Assembly (NCBI GenBank): GCA_013286835.1
Contig: JABDEZ010000015.1
Span: 1-39,460, forward strand
DNA length: 39,460 nt
Reading direction: 5' to 3'
DNA from: Bacteroidota bacterium
GTDB taxonomy: Bacteria; Bacteroidota; Bacteroidia; Chitinophagales; Chitinophagaceae
A program made the position numbers and the translations under genes. The notes beneath the pieces are model-generated. The model ran no database searches. It saw only the letters and a list, made by a program, of their open reading frames with translations, and was not told the DNA's origin. Numbering within the stretch: the first letter of the stretch is position 1; every line of letters begins with the position of its first letter. This document shows, piece after piece, positions 23,601 through 31,078 of this stretch.

Positions 23601-24964
23601 GCAATATGCACACTGTCGCGCACAGCACATCCATTGTGGGTAACTACTACTTTGTATTCACCACTATCTGCATATTGCGCATTGCCAATAACCGGATCCT
23701 GCAATGACGAAGAGAACCCATTAGGCCCAGTCCAACTATAACTAAGAGTTCCTGTTGTGGCAGAAGCTGTACTAAGGCTAATAGGCTGACTAAAGCAGCC
23801 ATTACTACCCGTTGTTGTAAGCGATGCAGGAAAGGTGCTTATACTAATATCTACAGTATCATGCAAAGTACATCCTGGTGTAGATTCGGTCAGGTAGTAT
23901 TTACCAGAGTCTGTATAAACAGAATTTCCCTTAATGATCTTACCATTCGATGACGTGAAACTATTGGGCCCTATCCAACTATAAGTAATACCGCTGGCCG
24001 AATCACTTGGAATTATTTTAATCGTATCACCCACGCATATGCTACTAGCAGCATTTACAGGCGCTCCAAGCGTTGTAATAACAATGCTACCGCGCCCCAC
24101 ACAACCAGATGTATCTGTAACCGCTACACTATAGGTATATGATGAACCACTTAAACCCGGTGTTGCAGTATAAGATACAGATGTGGCACCCAATATTGCT
24201 GAGCCATTCAACTTCCATTGGTAGGTACAAGTAGTAGAAGCAGGCACAGACAACATGATTGTACTATTAGCACAAAGCACTGATGATCCTGTAGATGTCG
24301 TAATAGTTGCATCTGGCTTGGTTAGTGTAACAGTGGCAGTATCAGTAGATATACTTGAACAAACAACAACAGGATTGGTATTTGTAAATATCGTGTTTAG
24401 CGTATAGAGGTATGTACCATGCTGAAGAGTTGTATCTGTAGCATAAGTTGTGCTTGTTGCTCCCGGTATTATTATTCCGTTTCTATACCATTGATAGGTA
24501 GCCCCAGTAACACTTGAAGCAGTTAAAGTAGTACCTGTGCACGTGCTTATGCTGCTGGGGGAAATGGTAGATGGACTAGGGGTAATATATACATTAACCG
24601 TATGCAAATTAGATTGACCCAGTAATGAATATGGAGAGCTCATTGAATAAGCCTGCACTCTATAAATGCCCGATGTTGTAGGATAGTTAGTATAGGTAAA
24701 CGTGCTACCAAATGTGCCTGTTGTATTTGCAAATGTTACATATCCGTTCCCATTTCCATTATCATACTGAAAATCTAAGGTAACAGCTGAAGATGTAGCG
24801 AATCCAATACTGGCGGTCAGGGTTACTGCCGAACCCGAACAAATATTTGAGGTTGATGTTGATAAACTTATCCCACCAATTTGTGCCGCTGTTTTTTTAA
24901 TACTACAACAACATAAAATGATGATAAATAATAAGCACCTGAATTGTTTTAACGAACATTTCAT
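20609..24964 (-). CDS. Giant type IX-secreted protein with about 16 Ig-like domains
   Basis: A 1451-aa exported protein. A signal peptide (MKCSLKQFRCLLFIIILCCCSIKKTAAQ) is followed by about 16 tandem Ig/PKD-like modules of roughly 80 residues. Eleven central ones share the pattern (S/N)SP(I/V)C.GD.L.L ... Y.W.GP.G(F/Y) ... Y.(V/L).....(G/N)C and carry a conserved cysteine pair, probably a disulfide in each module. The first three and last two are related but use a YQW.LNG core. The last ~80 residues (YKIYPNPAYDEMTIEG...LPAGVYTLSITDGEG...RLSVL) are a T9SS sorting domain. Such proteins are usually adhesins or sheath components; no catalytic domain is seen. It is convergent with the two-component module. 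Confidence 0.85.
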   Translation of the reverse strand: MKCSLKQFRCLLFIIILCCCSIKKTAAQIGGISLSTSTSNICSGSAVTLTASIGFATSSAVTLDFQYDNGNGNGYVTFANTTGTFGSTFTYTNYPTTSGIYRVQAYSMSSPYSLLGQSNLHTVNVYITPSPSTISPSSISTCTGTTLTASSVTGATYQWYRNGIIIPGATSTTYATDTTLQHGTYLYTLNTIFTNTNPVVVCSSISTDTATVTLTKPDATITTSTGSSVLCANSTIMLSVPASTTCTYQWKLNGSAILGATSVSYTATPGLSGSSYTYSVAVTDTSGCVGRGSIVITTLGAPVNAASSICVGDTIKIIPSDSASGITYSWIGPNSFTSSNGKIIKGNSVYTDSGKYYLTESTPGCTLHDTVDISISTFPASLTTTGSNGCFSQPISLSTASATTGTLSYSWTGPNGFSSSLQDPVIGNAQYADSGEYKVVVTHNGCAVRDSVHIAIHALAAIPALTNYSPLCTGSSGWAIVGTFPYPPHILYSWTNLAGINFGAGNLQFINVNFVDSGKYILHVLDSTTNCVALDTVNIVVKQSPVKPVAGSNNPICLGAAINFSGTDASSGITWHWVGPGGFNSNTQNPVITTAAFADTGMYIVTTTLNGCTAADTTHIVILAAPSSLLVTGNTSICIGDSLKLTGYAPNPGIIYNWTGPNSYSNSTSSIAIPNAIISNAGSYSLSVNMGNICSLTDTVNVKVLARPVLTMADTEHTCYGGTINLTTGLATTGVQYSWMGPNGYYSSIQNTSITYIPYADSGRYVVTATNGGCTAKDSIYVTVATPPAAPQATYSSPVCMGDTLKIICLPPLPGISYSWVGPGGYASTQQSVVIPNASAINAGTYILTTSNAVCPAVEAITIQVNAAPAKPVISSNSPVCSGTTVTFNPLSITGATYTWSGPTGFNSAMKNATRVFALADSGYYIVKATLNGCSASDTTHITVNVGPANVTYSSNSPICVGDTLKLVSNSSTPAVTYAWYGPAGANSVQQNFSVINTAVSNAGKYALAVSYNTCVVNDTLMVVIKPTPAAPVLTSNSPLCSGTPLNLGCSSTTAGVNYIWSGANGFSSLQQNPTVNNTSTAATGSYTAKAVLNGCASLTGGTIVTVKQTPAGTASSNSPVCANDTLQLTCTATPAGVTFTWTGPNGFGSNLPSPVIHPVTTAANGTYTLSLSLSGCFTSLTVPVAIIPSGGTPTIHISTAKDTVCTGDMTTFMATTNNVGNPVYKWTLNGTVVGSTTNTYSSSSLRDNDVIQCSVVSTAACQPIHTAISNSIKVSVQVLHAPPVTITVYPQAYNPGTLVTFTAITTGSSNCLLYQWRLNGTDIPGANSSSYESYRLNKGDKISLYIHSNCVCTNPDTLLTNAIGLGVGSIIIQSNYKIYPNPAYDEMTIEGPAGNIQLEMYDMSGKQMWMKPIQFMGGSAKVHLSLPAGVYTLSITDGEGNREVQRLSVL
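21400..24075 (-). repeat. Tandem array of 11 WxGPxG Ig-like modules
   Basis: About 240 bp per unit encodes the motif W.GP.G(F/Y) and a Cys pair. Within the array, units ending in ADSG.Y.V..T.NGC..(A/K)D alternate with units ending in NAG.Y.L..S....C, most clearly over six consecutive units, so the true repeat period is about 480 bp (two domains). Confidence 0.75.
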
Positions 24965-25126
24965 TAGATAAGTTTTATGGGTGATATGAAAGTAGTAAAT
25001 AATATCGATTTATCTATATCATCTCTAACTATTTATATGCACAAAACTCACCAACCTAAAGGGGGTGCAATCCTTATCTCTTCTCTAACAGAAATAACAT
25101 TTTAAGTTTGCAAATTGCTAGTAGCA

Positions 25127-25579
25127 TTAAGCCATAACTGTAATCCCACTCAGGTCAAGCTCCATACCTTTTAAAGCATAAAAAATATTTTGTAGCTGGT
25201 GCAAGTATTTGCAGGTATAATGAAATTCTTTCTGATCTTCAATATATCTCACCTCTCCTTCAGCGTACATAAAGGTGCAGCTGCCTTTTTCATTGCTAAC
25301 ATCCAATCTTGACTGTACAAAACCCGCCTGAGCAACAATGACAGGGGTGAGTGCAACAGGCTCTAATTCTTCCAGGCTTCTGAAAACTACACCTTTCGGT
25401 ATAGGACCGTCTTCAAAATATTCTACTCTATGATCTATATTGGGCGATACATAACCAATTTTATCGGGCAGTATAGCCGCTATTTCTATGTGGAGCGTAG
25501 GCAACGTTATTGCCGCATCTTTAAGAGCAGGATTCCAACAAATAATATTGCCTAACCTGTATTCTGATGGATTAATCAT
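25127..25579 (-). CDS. Bacteroidota-specific small protein (RxGN...YLHQLQN family)
   Basis: A 150-aa cytoplasmic protein without a signal peptide or membrane segment. It begins EYRLGNIICWN and ends CKYLHQLQNIFYALKGMELDL. These landmarks (an N-terminal LRxGN strand and a C-terminal HxLQNLYxALTGxEL helix) recur in many short uncharacterised Bacteroidota proteins, which often have a middle segment about the position and direction of a value (here PIPKGVVFRSLEELEPVALTPVIVAQAGFV). Function unknown; some relatives occur in mobile or phage-derived regions, but nothing mobile is seen here. It is divergent from the GH39 gene. Confidence 0.6.
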   Translation of the reverse strand: MINPSEYRLGNIICWNPALKDAAITLPTLHIEIAAILPDKIGYVSPNIDHRVEYFEDGPIPKGVVFRSLEELEPVALTPVIVAQAGFVQSRLDVSNEKGSCTFMYAEGEVRYIEDQKEFHYTCKYLHQLQNIFYALKGMELDLSGITVMA

Positions 25580-25646
25580 AGGTTGTTTAAAGGTATAACA
25601 ATAAAACAGGAATTAAAACTCAACAAAACCATTGCAGCACAAGTAG

Positions 25647-25676
25647 TTGTAACAGAATGGCACGATTTTATACTTG
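25647..25676 (+). promoter_or_regulatory. Bacteroidota promoter for the GH39-glucoamylase pair
   Basis: TTG (25647-25649), exactly 19 bases, then TATACTTG (25669-25676), one mismatch from TAnnTTTG. Predicted start near 25683, about 15 bases before the GH39 ATG at 25698. Confidence 0.65.
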
Positions 25677-25697
25677 CCGTAAAGTATATACTCACCT

Positions 25698-27146
25698 ATG
25701 GATAGAAACCTTGCTGGTTTTTCGTGCGACCTAAAAGGCAATACAACACCTTTCCCACATTTCTGGGAGCATACTATGGGTAGCGACCACGCGCTTATGG
25801 CCCTGCGTGCCGACTGGCAACGAGACCTCAAACGTTGTCACGATGAACTCGGGTTTAAATATGTGAGATTCCATGGCATACTAGACGATGATATGGGTAC
25901 ACTCATAATGGAGAATGACCAGTTGGTGTACTCATTTTTTAATACCGATCAAATATTCGACTACCTGCTTTCTATAGGAATGCACCCATTTGTTGAGCTA
26001 TCATTTATGCCTTCTATGCTGTCTTCTGGCAGTGATGTTGTTTTTAAATATAAAGGTTGTATAAATCCTCCAGGCAATATAAATGCATGGAATACACTTA
26101 TCAGTAAGCTTGTAACACATTGCGTGGATAGGTATGGCATAGAAGAAGTAAGCCTGTGGATGTTTGAGGTATGGAATGAGCCCAACCTGGATGTTTTTTG
26201 GAAAGGCACACAAGCTCAGTATTTCGATCTGTATCTGAACACCGCTACAACAATAAAAAAAGTCAATAGCGCCCTTCGCGTAGGCGGACCCGCAACAGCA
26301 GCCAATGATTGGATACCTGCTTTTTTAGACTTTTGTAAAAAGAACAATGCACCTGTTGACTTTGTTTCTACCCACCACTACCCTACAGATTCTTTTGGTA
26401 AACCTGGCGATGATACTATAACACAACTGGCCGAGAGCGAGCGGAGTATATTGCAAAAAGAAGCTGGCATTGCAAAAACAGAAGCCAGGGGCAAACCCTT
26501 ATACTATACCGAATGGTCCACATCATCTAACCCTTTTGATGTGCTGCACGACCAGCCCTATGCCGCTTCGTTTATAATAAAAACAGTTATAGAAGCGCAA
26601 TCTCTCGTAAACGGGTACAGCTATTGGACGTTTTCAGATATTTTCGAAGAAAAGTATTTCTCTTCCATACCTTTTCATGGTGGTTTTGGCTTAATGAACA
26701 TATACGGAATACCTAAACCTTCTTACCGTGCGTTTGAAATACTGCACCAATGTGGTGATACGCAATTGACTGTAGATGGTAAACATGATACTGTTGATGT
26801 ATGGTTGTTTAAGAAAGACAATACTTACAATATTATAAGCACCAATTGGGCGCTGCCCCGGCACTATATAGATACCGAAAGGGTGCGTATAAAACTGCTG
26901 AATGCCGGCAGGGTAAAGAATGCCAGTGTAAGATATATAGATGACAACAACAGTAACGCACCAAAAGAATGGATAGACATGGGCAGTCCTGATAGTCTGT
27001 TACCCAAACAAGCGGAGCTATTGGAAGCAAAATCTAAGCTTGTTGCCGCCCCTATTGAAATAACTATTGAAGATGGTATAAATTATTTGGAAATAACATT
27101 ACTGCCGCAGGCGACTGCTTGCGTTACTTTTGAAGTATATGAGTAA
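25698..27146 (+). CDS. Glycoside hydrolase family 39 (beta-xylosidase-like)
   Basis: A 482-aa retaining glycosidase of clan GH-A. The TIM barrel occupies about residues 1-340: FKYVRFHGILDDDM, MFEVWNEPNLDVFW with acid/base E161, and PLYYTEWSTSSNP with nucleophile E272; SYWTFSDIFEE closes the active site. A C-terminal beta-sandwich follows. Both catalytic residues are in the expected family positions. There is no signal peptide, and an in-frame TAA at 25680-25682 rules out an upstream extension, so the enzyme should act in the cytoplasm on imported oligosaccharides. Specificity (xyloside, iduronide or other) cannot be set. It overlaps the next gene by eight bases. Confidence 0.87.
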   Translation: MDRNLAGFSCDLKGNTTPFPHFWEHTMGSDHALMALRADWQRDLKRCHDELGFKYVRFHGILDDDMGTLIMENDQLVYSFFNTDQIFDYLLSIGMHPFVELSFMPSMLSSGSDVVFKYKGCINPPGNINAWNTLISKLVTHCVDRYGIEEVSLWMFEVWNEPNLDVFWKGTQAQYFDLYLNTATTIKKVNSALRVGGPATAANDWIPAFLDFCKKNNAPVDFVSTHHYPTDSFGKPGDDTITQLAESERSILQKEAGIAKTEARGKPLYYTEWSTSSNPFDVLHDQPYAASFIIKTVIEAQSLVNGYSYWTFSDIFEEKYFSSIPFHGGFGLMNIYGIPKPSYRAFEILHQCGDTQLTVDGKHDTVDVWLFKKDNTYNIISTNWALPRHYIDTERVRIKLLNAGRVKNASVRYIDDNNSNAPKEWIDMGSPDSLLPKQAELLEAKSKLVAAPIEITIEDGINYLEITLLPQATACVTFEVYE

Positions 27147-28491
27147 AGAAACACGCTATAAAAATATGTCTGGTGCTGGTAATGCTGGCACAGACCAAGA
27201 GATGCTAGCTGAACTGCAGCACGAAAGTATTAATTATTTCTTCCAGCAGGCTAATCCTGCTAATGGACTTATTGCAGACAAAACAGATCTCGATTCACCC
27301 GCAAGCATTGCTGTGGTGGGCATTGCGCTGAGCTGCTATATAGTAGCCGATAAACAAGGTTATCTCACTCGGCCTGAAGCTGCTAAGAAGACGCTGACTA
27401 CATTACGTTTCTTCAGGGATGCACCTCAAGGTACGGGCCAATACGATACAGGATACAAGGGCTTCTATTATCACTACCTGCATATGGAAACCGGCCAAAG
27501 GGTATGGGAAAGTGAACTTTCTACTATCGATACGGCGTTACTAATTGTCGGTGCGCTCACCTCACGCGCATACTTTGACCAACAGAATGATGTGGAAACT
27601 GAAATAAGGGAAATAGCGGATGACCTGTACCGTCGTGTAGATTGGCAATGGGCATTAAATGGTGGCAGTACAATTAGTCACGGCTGGAAACCTGAAAGTG
27701 GATTTATTAACTATCACTGGAATACCGGATATAGCGAAGCCATGATCTTGTATATACTGGCCATGGGGTCACCCACTTACCCCATTAGCGAAACCGGTTA
27801 CAAAGAATGGACATCTACGTTTGAATGGAAGGAATTATATGGCATTCATCATTTATACGCCGCACCACTGTTCATACACCAATTATCACATTTATGGATA
27901 GACTTTAGAGGAATACATGATGACTTTAACCGGAAGGTAGGCATAGATTATTTTGAGAATAGCAGGCGCGCCGTGCATATACAGCAACAGTATGCCATTG
28001 AAAATCCGCTTGGGTTTAAAGGCTATGGAAAAACCTGTTGGGGACTTTCTGCGAGCGATGGACCCGGACCCGCCAAGCTGATTGTAGATGGCAAGCAGAT
28101 TACTTTTTATAACTACATTGCCCGCGGTATCAACTGGACCGACGATGGGACATTATCTCCGTGGGCTGTAGCTGCTTCGTTGCCTTTTGCACCAGAGCTG
28201 GTATTAGAATCCTTACGCTATGGAATAGAGAACCTCAACACAATAAAAGGTGACTCTGGTTTACACGCGAGCTTCAACCCTACCTTCCCAGACAAGACAG
28301 ACAAATTGAAAGGCTGGGTGTCACCACTCCAATTCGGACTTAACCAGGGGCCCGTAGTGCTGATGCTGGAGAACTACCACACAGGACTGATATGGGATGT
28401 GGTAAAGAAATGCTCCTATATAACAAAAGGGTTGCTGCGAGCAGGTTTTGGCGGGGGGTGGCTTGACAGTAAAAAAGAAAATAATGAGTAG
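27139..28491 (+). CDS. Glucoamylase-like protein (PF10091, GH144-related)
   Basis: A 450-aa (alpha/alpha)6-barrel protein. The N-terminal part (LQHESINYFFQQANPANGLIADKTDLDSPASIAVVGIAL) and C-terminal part (WGLSASDGPG..., DDGTLSPWAVAASLPFAPELVLESLRY, FGLNQGPVVLMLENYHTGLIW) match the PF10091 pattern, a family that includes GH144 endo-beta-1,2-glucanases such as one from Chitinophaga. The ATG at 27139 overlaps the end of the GH39 gene; a TTG at 27130 would add three residues. No signal peptide is seen, unlike typical secreted members, suggesting the pair processes the same intracellular oligosaccharide. The exact linkage attacked is unknown. Confidence 0.75.
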   Translation: MSKETRYKNMSGAGNAGTDQEMLAELQHESINYFFQQANPANGLIADKTDLDSPASIAVVGIALSCYIVADKQGYLTRPEAAKKTLTTLRFFRDAPQGTGQYDTGYKGFYYHYLHMETGQRVWESELSTIDTALLIVGALTSRAYFDQQNDVETEIREIADDLYRRVDWQWALNGGSTISHGWKPESGFINYHWNTGYSEAMILYILAMGSPTYPISETGYKEWTSTFEWKELYGIHHLYAAPLFIHQLSHLWIDFRGIHDDFNRKVGIDYFENSRRAVHIQQQYAIENPLGFKGYGKTCWGLSASDGPGPAKLIVDGKQITFYNYIARGINWTDDGTLSPWAVAASLPFAPELVLESLRYGIENLNTIKGDSGLHASFNPTFPDKTDKLKGWVSPLQFGLNQGPVVLMLENYHTGLIWDVVKKCSYITKGLLRAGFGGGWLDSKKENNE

Positions 28492-28494
28492 CTG

Positions 28495-28543
28495 AAAAAA
28501 AAATACAACACCCTATATACTGCCCTCGTACATGGGGTATATA
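28495..28543 (-). terminator. Putative terminator for the radical SAM operon
   Basis: TATATAC (28514-28520) pairs with GTATATA (28537-28543), and CCC (28523-28525) with GGG (28534-28536) inside. On the minus strand a run of nine T lies ten bases beyond the stem, so the stem-to-tract spacing is not ideal. Confidence 0.4.
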
Positions 28544-28556
28544 TGAATCTAGATAC

Positions 28557-29630
28557 TTAAAACAATGGCAACTGCCCGTTCTTTACTCTTCTAAAGGCTG
28601 TCAGGTTCCAGTCCATTTTAGTTTCGTTCAGGTGGTATTTCCGGCAATACAGATCGAACTGGGTCTTTATCAGTTCTGCAAATTTACCGTCACCTACTAT
28701 GCGGTTGCCCCAGCGACTGTCATTCACATTCCCTTCATGGCAGGCGCATATCAGGTTCCATACTTTCTCTGCCCTGTCTGGGAATGCCTTGTGCAGCCAG
28801 TCATGAAATATACCACCTATTGCACCGTTCAGCCTCACTACAGTATAGCCTGCCCACTTGGCACCAGCTTCAGATGCTGCTTTCAGCACATCGTGCATGT
28901 GGTTATCATTCAATCCCGGTATCAACGGCGCATTCATTATGCCGGTAGGTATGCCTCTCTTCGATAGTGTTTCCACCACATTCAACCGCGACTTGTAGCT
29001 GGCAGTACGTGGTTCCATTTTCCTTCTCAGGTCTTCATCAAGCGATGTAATGGATGAGAATACCCGTACCAGGTTCAGCTTGGCCAACTCCTGTATAATA
29101 TCAAGGTCGCGCAGCACCAGTGCGTTTTTAGAGAGTATGCCTACAGGGTTCCTGAAGTCCAGGCATATCTCCAGCAGGTGCCTGGTAATACGCATTTTGC
29201 GTTCTATTGGCTGGTAACAATCTGTATTGCCCGATAGGGAAATAACTGCCGGTTGCCAGTTCTTATTCTCAAAAAACTTGCGCAACAGGGCAGGCGCATT
29301 TTTCTTCACCACTATCCTGCTTTCAAAATCTACCCCGGCGCTATAGCCCCAATACTCGTGGCTGTTACGGGCATAGCAGTATATACAACCATGCTCGCAG
29401 CCCTGGTAGGGGTTAGCACTGTACATCATGCCCACATCAGGGCTTTTCACTTCGTTTACAAGGGTCTTGCTATCATCCAGTATATACTCTGTTTTCCGGG
29501 GTTCCTGCTCCCAGTCATCAATACCTTCTGCATGCTCCTGCACATAAGCTCCTTTTAAAAAACGGTTCTTGGGGTTGTATTGTGCTCCCCTTCCTTTCTC
29601 AAACCTGTCATTAGCCTGTTGGTTTACCAT
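28557..29630 (-). CDS. PA0069/SplB-like radical SAM protein
   Basis: A 357-aa radical SAM enzyme of the group related to spore photoproduct lyase (COG1533, PA0069/Rv2578c type). The 4Fe-4S motif CxxxCxxC is C78-C82-C85 in YQGCEHGCIYCYARNSHEYWG. ISLSGNTDCYQPIERKMRITR and FSSITSLDEDLRRKMEPRTAS are the other family landmarks. No auxiliary cluster is obvious. The function of this subgroup is not established; relation to SplB suggests nucleic-acid chemistry. The extreme C-terminus is QLPLF, which resembles a bacterial sliding-clamp-binding motif. It lies 18 bases after a Y-family polymerase gene and is very probably co-transcribed with it, which supports a DNA-repair link by inference. Confidence 0.82.
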   Translation of the reverse strand: MVNQQANDRFEKGRGAQYNPKNRFLKGAYVQEHAEGIDDWEQEPRKTEYILDDSKTLVNEVKSPDVGMMYSANPYQGCEHGCIYCYARNSHEYWGYSAGVDFESRIVVKKNAPALLRKFFENKNWQPAVISLSGNTDCYQPIERKMRITRHLLEICLDFRNPVGILSKNALVLRDLDIIQELAKLNLVRVFSSITSLDEDLRRKMEPRTASYKSRLNVVETLSKRGIPTGIMNAPLIPGLNDNHMHDVLKAASEAGAKWAGYTVVRLNGAIGGIFHDWLHKAFPDRAEKVWNLICACHEGNVNDSRWGNRIVGDGKFAELIKTQFDLYCRKYHLNETKMDWNLTAFRRVKNGQLPLF

Positions 29631-29648
29631 GTCTCCCGGTTTTATCGG

Positions 29649-30965
29649 TTATTCGTCATCTTCATCATCCTCAATAGCGTACTGGTTAAAGTTGTTGGCG
29701 TACATATCTTTTACCGATCCAAAACCAATGGCATCGCGCATTACCTTAGGTTCAAACAGCTCAGATGCCTTACGGATGATGTTCTTACCATAGGTATCCT
29801 TAATGTTATACACCGCCTTCCGCAACACGTCTTGCCGTATGCGGTTATCAAAAAGACTGTACTGTACGCACATGTCGCTGCTGAATTTTTGTATGCCCAC
29901 CCCCATCTGCGCTACCTGGCTGGTAAATATGGTCTCTATATTCCTGTCGGCCTCCATCTGGTTTACCTTCTGTAGTATGTACCTGCGCAGTTCCATTGCA
30001 TCCTGTACCGGCTGTGTAAACTTTATGGTTATGTCCCACGATGTATAGTTGTGATACCGGATAAAGAAAGAAGCCTCATTGCAAAACACACATTGTTTCA
30101 TCAGGCGCTGCTCCAGCTTGGTGCATAAAGAAATAAGCATACTGTCCAGCGCTTGCCTCGACTCGCTCTGCTTACGCGATATAGTGCGGGTGGCACTCAT
30201 AGTGCGGAAGTTGTTGGAATACAGATCTACCTCGCCAAAGTTGAGCCGTGTATGCCAGTAATTGCCCACCACACCACCAAAAGCCTTGCGCAATAGTGCA
30301 GGTGAAGCATGCCGCATCTGCAATGGGGTCTTGATACCTATCATTTGCAGCCTACGTTCGTTGCGGCTGGCTATACCCGGCAGGTCTTTAAGGGAAAGCT
30401 TTGCCAGTTGTTCATCAATATTCTCGCGGGTTATCTGTACCAGGCCATCGCGTTTTTGCAATTCTGTACCCAGCTTGGCCAAAAAGGAGTTCGGTGCAAT
30501 GCCTATGGAACACTTCAGGTAATCCATTTTTTCATCTCTGGTAATATCGGCCTTTATTTGTCGGCCCAGGGCCAGCATATCCTTATATACCAACCTGTAA
30601 TTGGTCAGGTTTAGGAGTGCCTCATCAATACTTTTCACCATCACATCGTTGCAATAGTGTTGTAGTATATCTACAATGCGGATGTGTAATTGACGGTACT
30701 TGGGCGGCCTTGCCAATACGGGTATTATTTGCGGACAAAGCAGTTTGCAATCGTTTAACCGCATACCCGTTTTCACACCAAAATCTTTAGCTTCTTTAGA
30801 AGGGGCAATAACACAGGCGGTAGCACTAGGGTGTGTAATAACACCAACCGGCTTACCACGCAATTCCGGTCTCAGCTGCTGTTCACAACTGGCAAAGAAA
30901 CTATTCATGTCAACATACATGACAATAGTATCCTTTACCGCTATGGAATTTTCTGAATATTGCAT
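29649..30965 (-). CDS. Y-family DNA polymerase (DinB/UmuC-like)
   Basis: A 438-aa translesion polymerase. The palm has D19 in MYVDMNSFFASCEQ (steric-gate F24) and the SIDEA motif with D114/E115, so catalysis should be intact, unlike ImuB. The fingers (around CVIAPSKEAKDFGVKTGM), the thumb with helix-hairpin-helix (SLKDLPGIASRNERRLQMIGIKT) and the little-finger domain follow. QYSLF at 368-372 fits a sliding-clamp-binding motif, and the tail is acidic (IEDDEDDE). It is longer than Pol IV (about 350 aa) and closer in length to UmuC; no umuD or lexA gene is adjacent. It is first in an operon with the radical SAM gene, preceded by a perfect 17-bp palindrome 25 bases before the start. Confidence 0.85.
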   Translation of the reverse strand: MQYSENSIAVKDTIVMYVDMNSFFASCEQQLRPELRGKPVGVITHPSATACVIAPSKEAKDFGVKTGMRLNDCKLLCPQIIPVLARPPKYRQLHIRIVDILQHYCNDVMVKSIDEALLNLTNYRLVYKDMLALGRQIKADITRDEKMDYLKCSIGIAPNSFLAKLGTELQKRDGLVQITRENIDEQLAKLSLKDLPGIASRNERRLQMIGIKTPLQMRHASPALLRKAFGGVVGNYWHTRLNFGEVDLYSNNFRTMSATRTISRKQSESRQALDSMLISLCTKLEQRLMKQCVFCNEASFFIRYHNYTSWDITIKFTQPVQDAMELRRYILQKVNQMEADRNIETIFTSQVAQMGVGIQKFSSDMCVQYSLFDNRIRQDVLRKAVYNIKDTYGKNIIRKASELFEPKVMRDAIGFGSVKDMYANNFNQYAIEDDEDDE

Positions 30966-30990
30966 ATCTCCAGTGTAAAGATAGCAATAA

Positions 30991-31007
30991 TGTCAATTAA
31001 ATTGACA
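30991..31007. promoter_or_regulatory. Perfect 17-bp palindrome, probable operator of the polymerase-radical SAM operon
   Basis: TGTCAATTAAATTGACA: eight-base perfect arms around one central base. On the minus strand it sits just upstream of TATCTTTA (30979-30986, one mismatch from the -7 consensus), overlapping where the -33 element would be. A further half-site TGACA lies at 31023-31027. The placement fits a repressor operator. Confidence 0.6.
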
Positions 31008-31078
31008 AAAAGAAAAGAAAAATGACAAATCGACTTACCACCCGTGCATTAAGCACTATTTTCTCACAAAATATTAGG

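Noticed and set aside
25127-25579. Phage or mobile-element origin of the 150-aa protein
   Set aside because: Relatives can occur in such regions, but no integrase, repeats, attachment site or tRNA gene is seen around it.
31046-31059. GTGC-GCAC hairpin after miaE as a terminator
   Set aside because: The stem is only four to five base pairs and no T-run follows on the minus strand.
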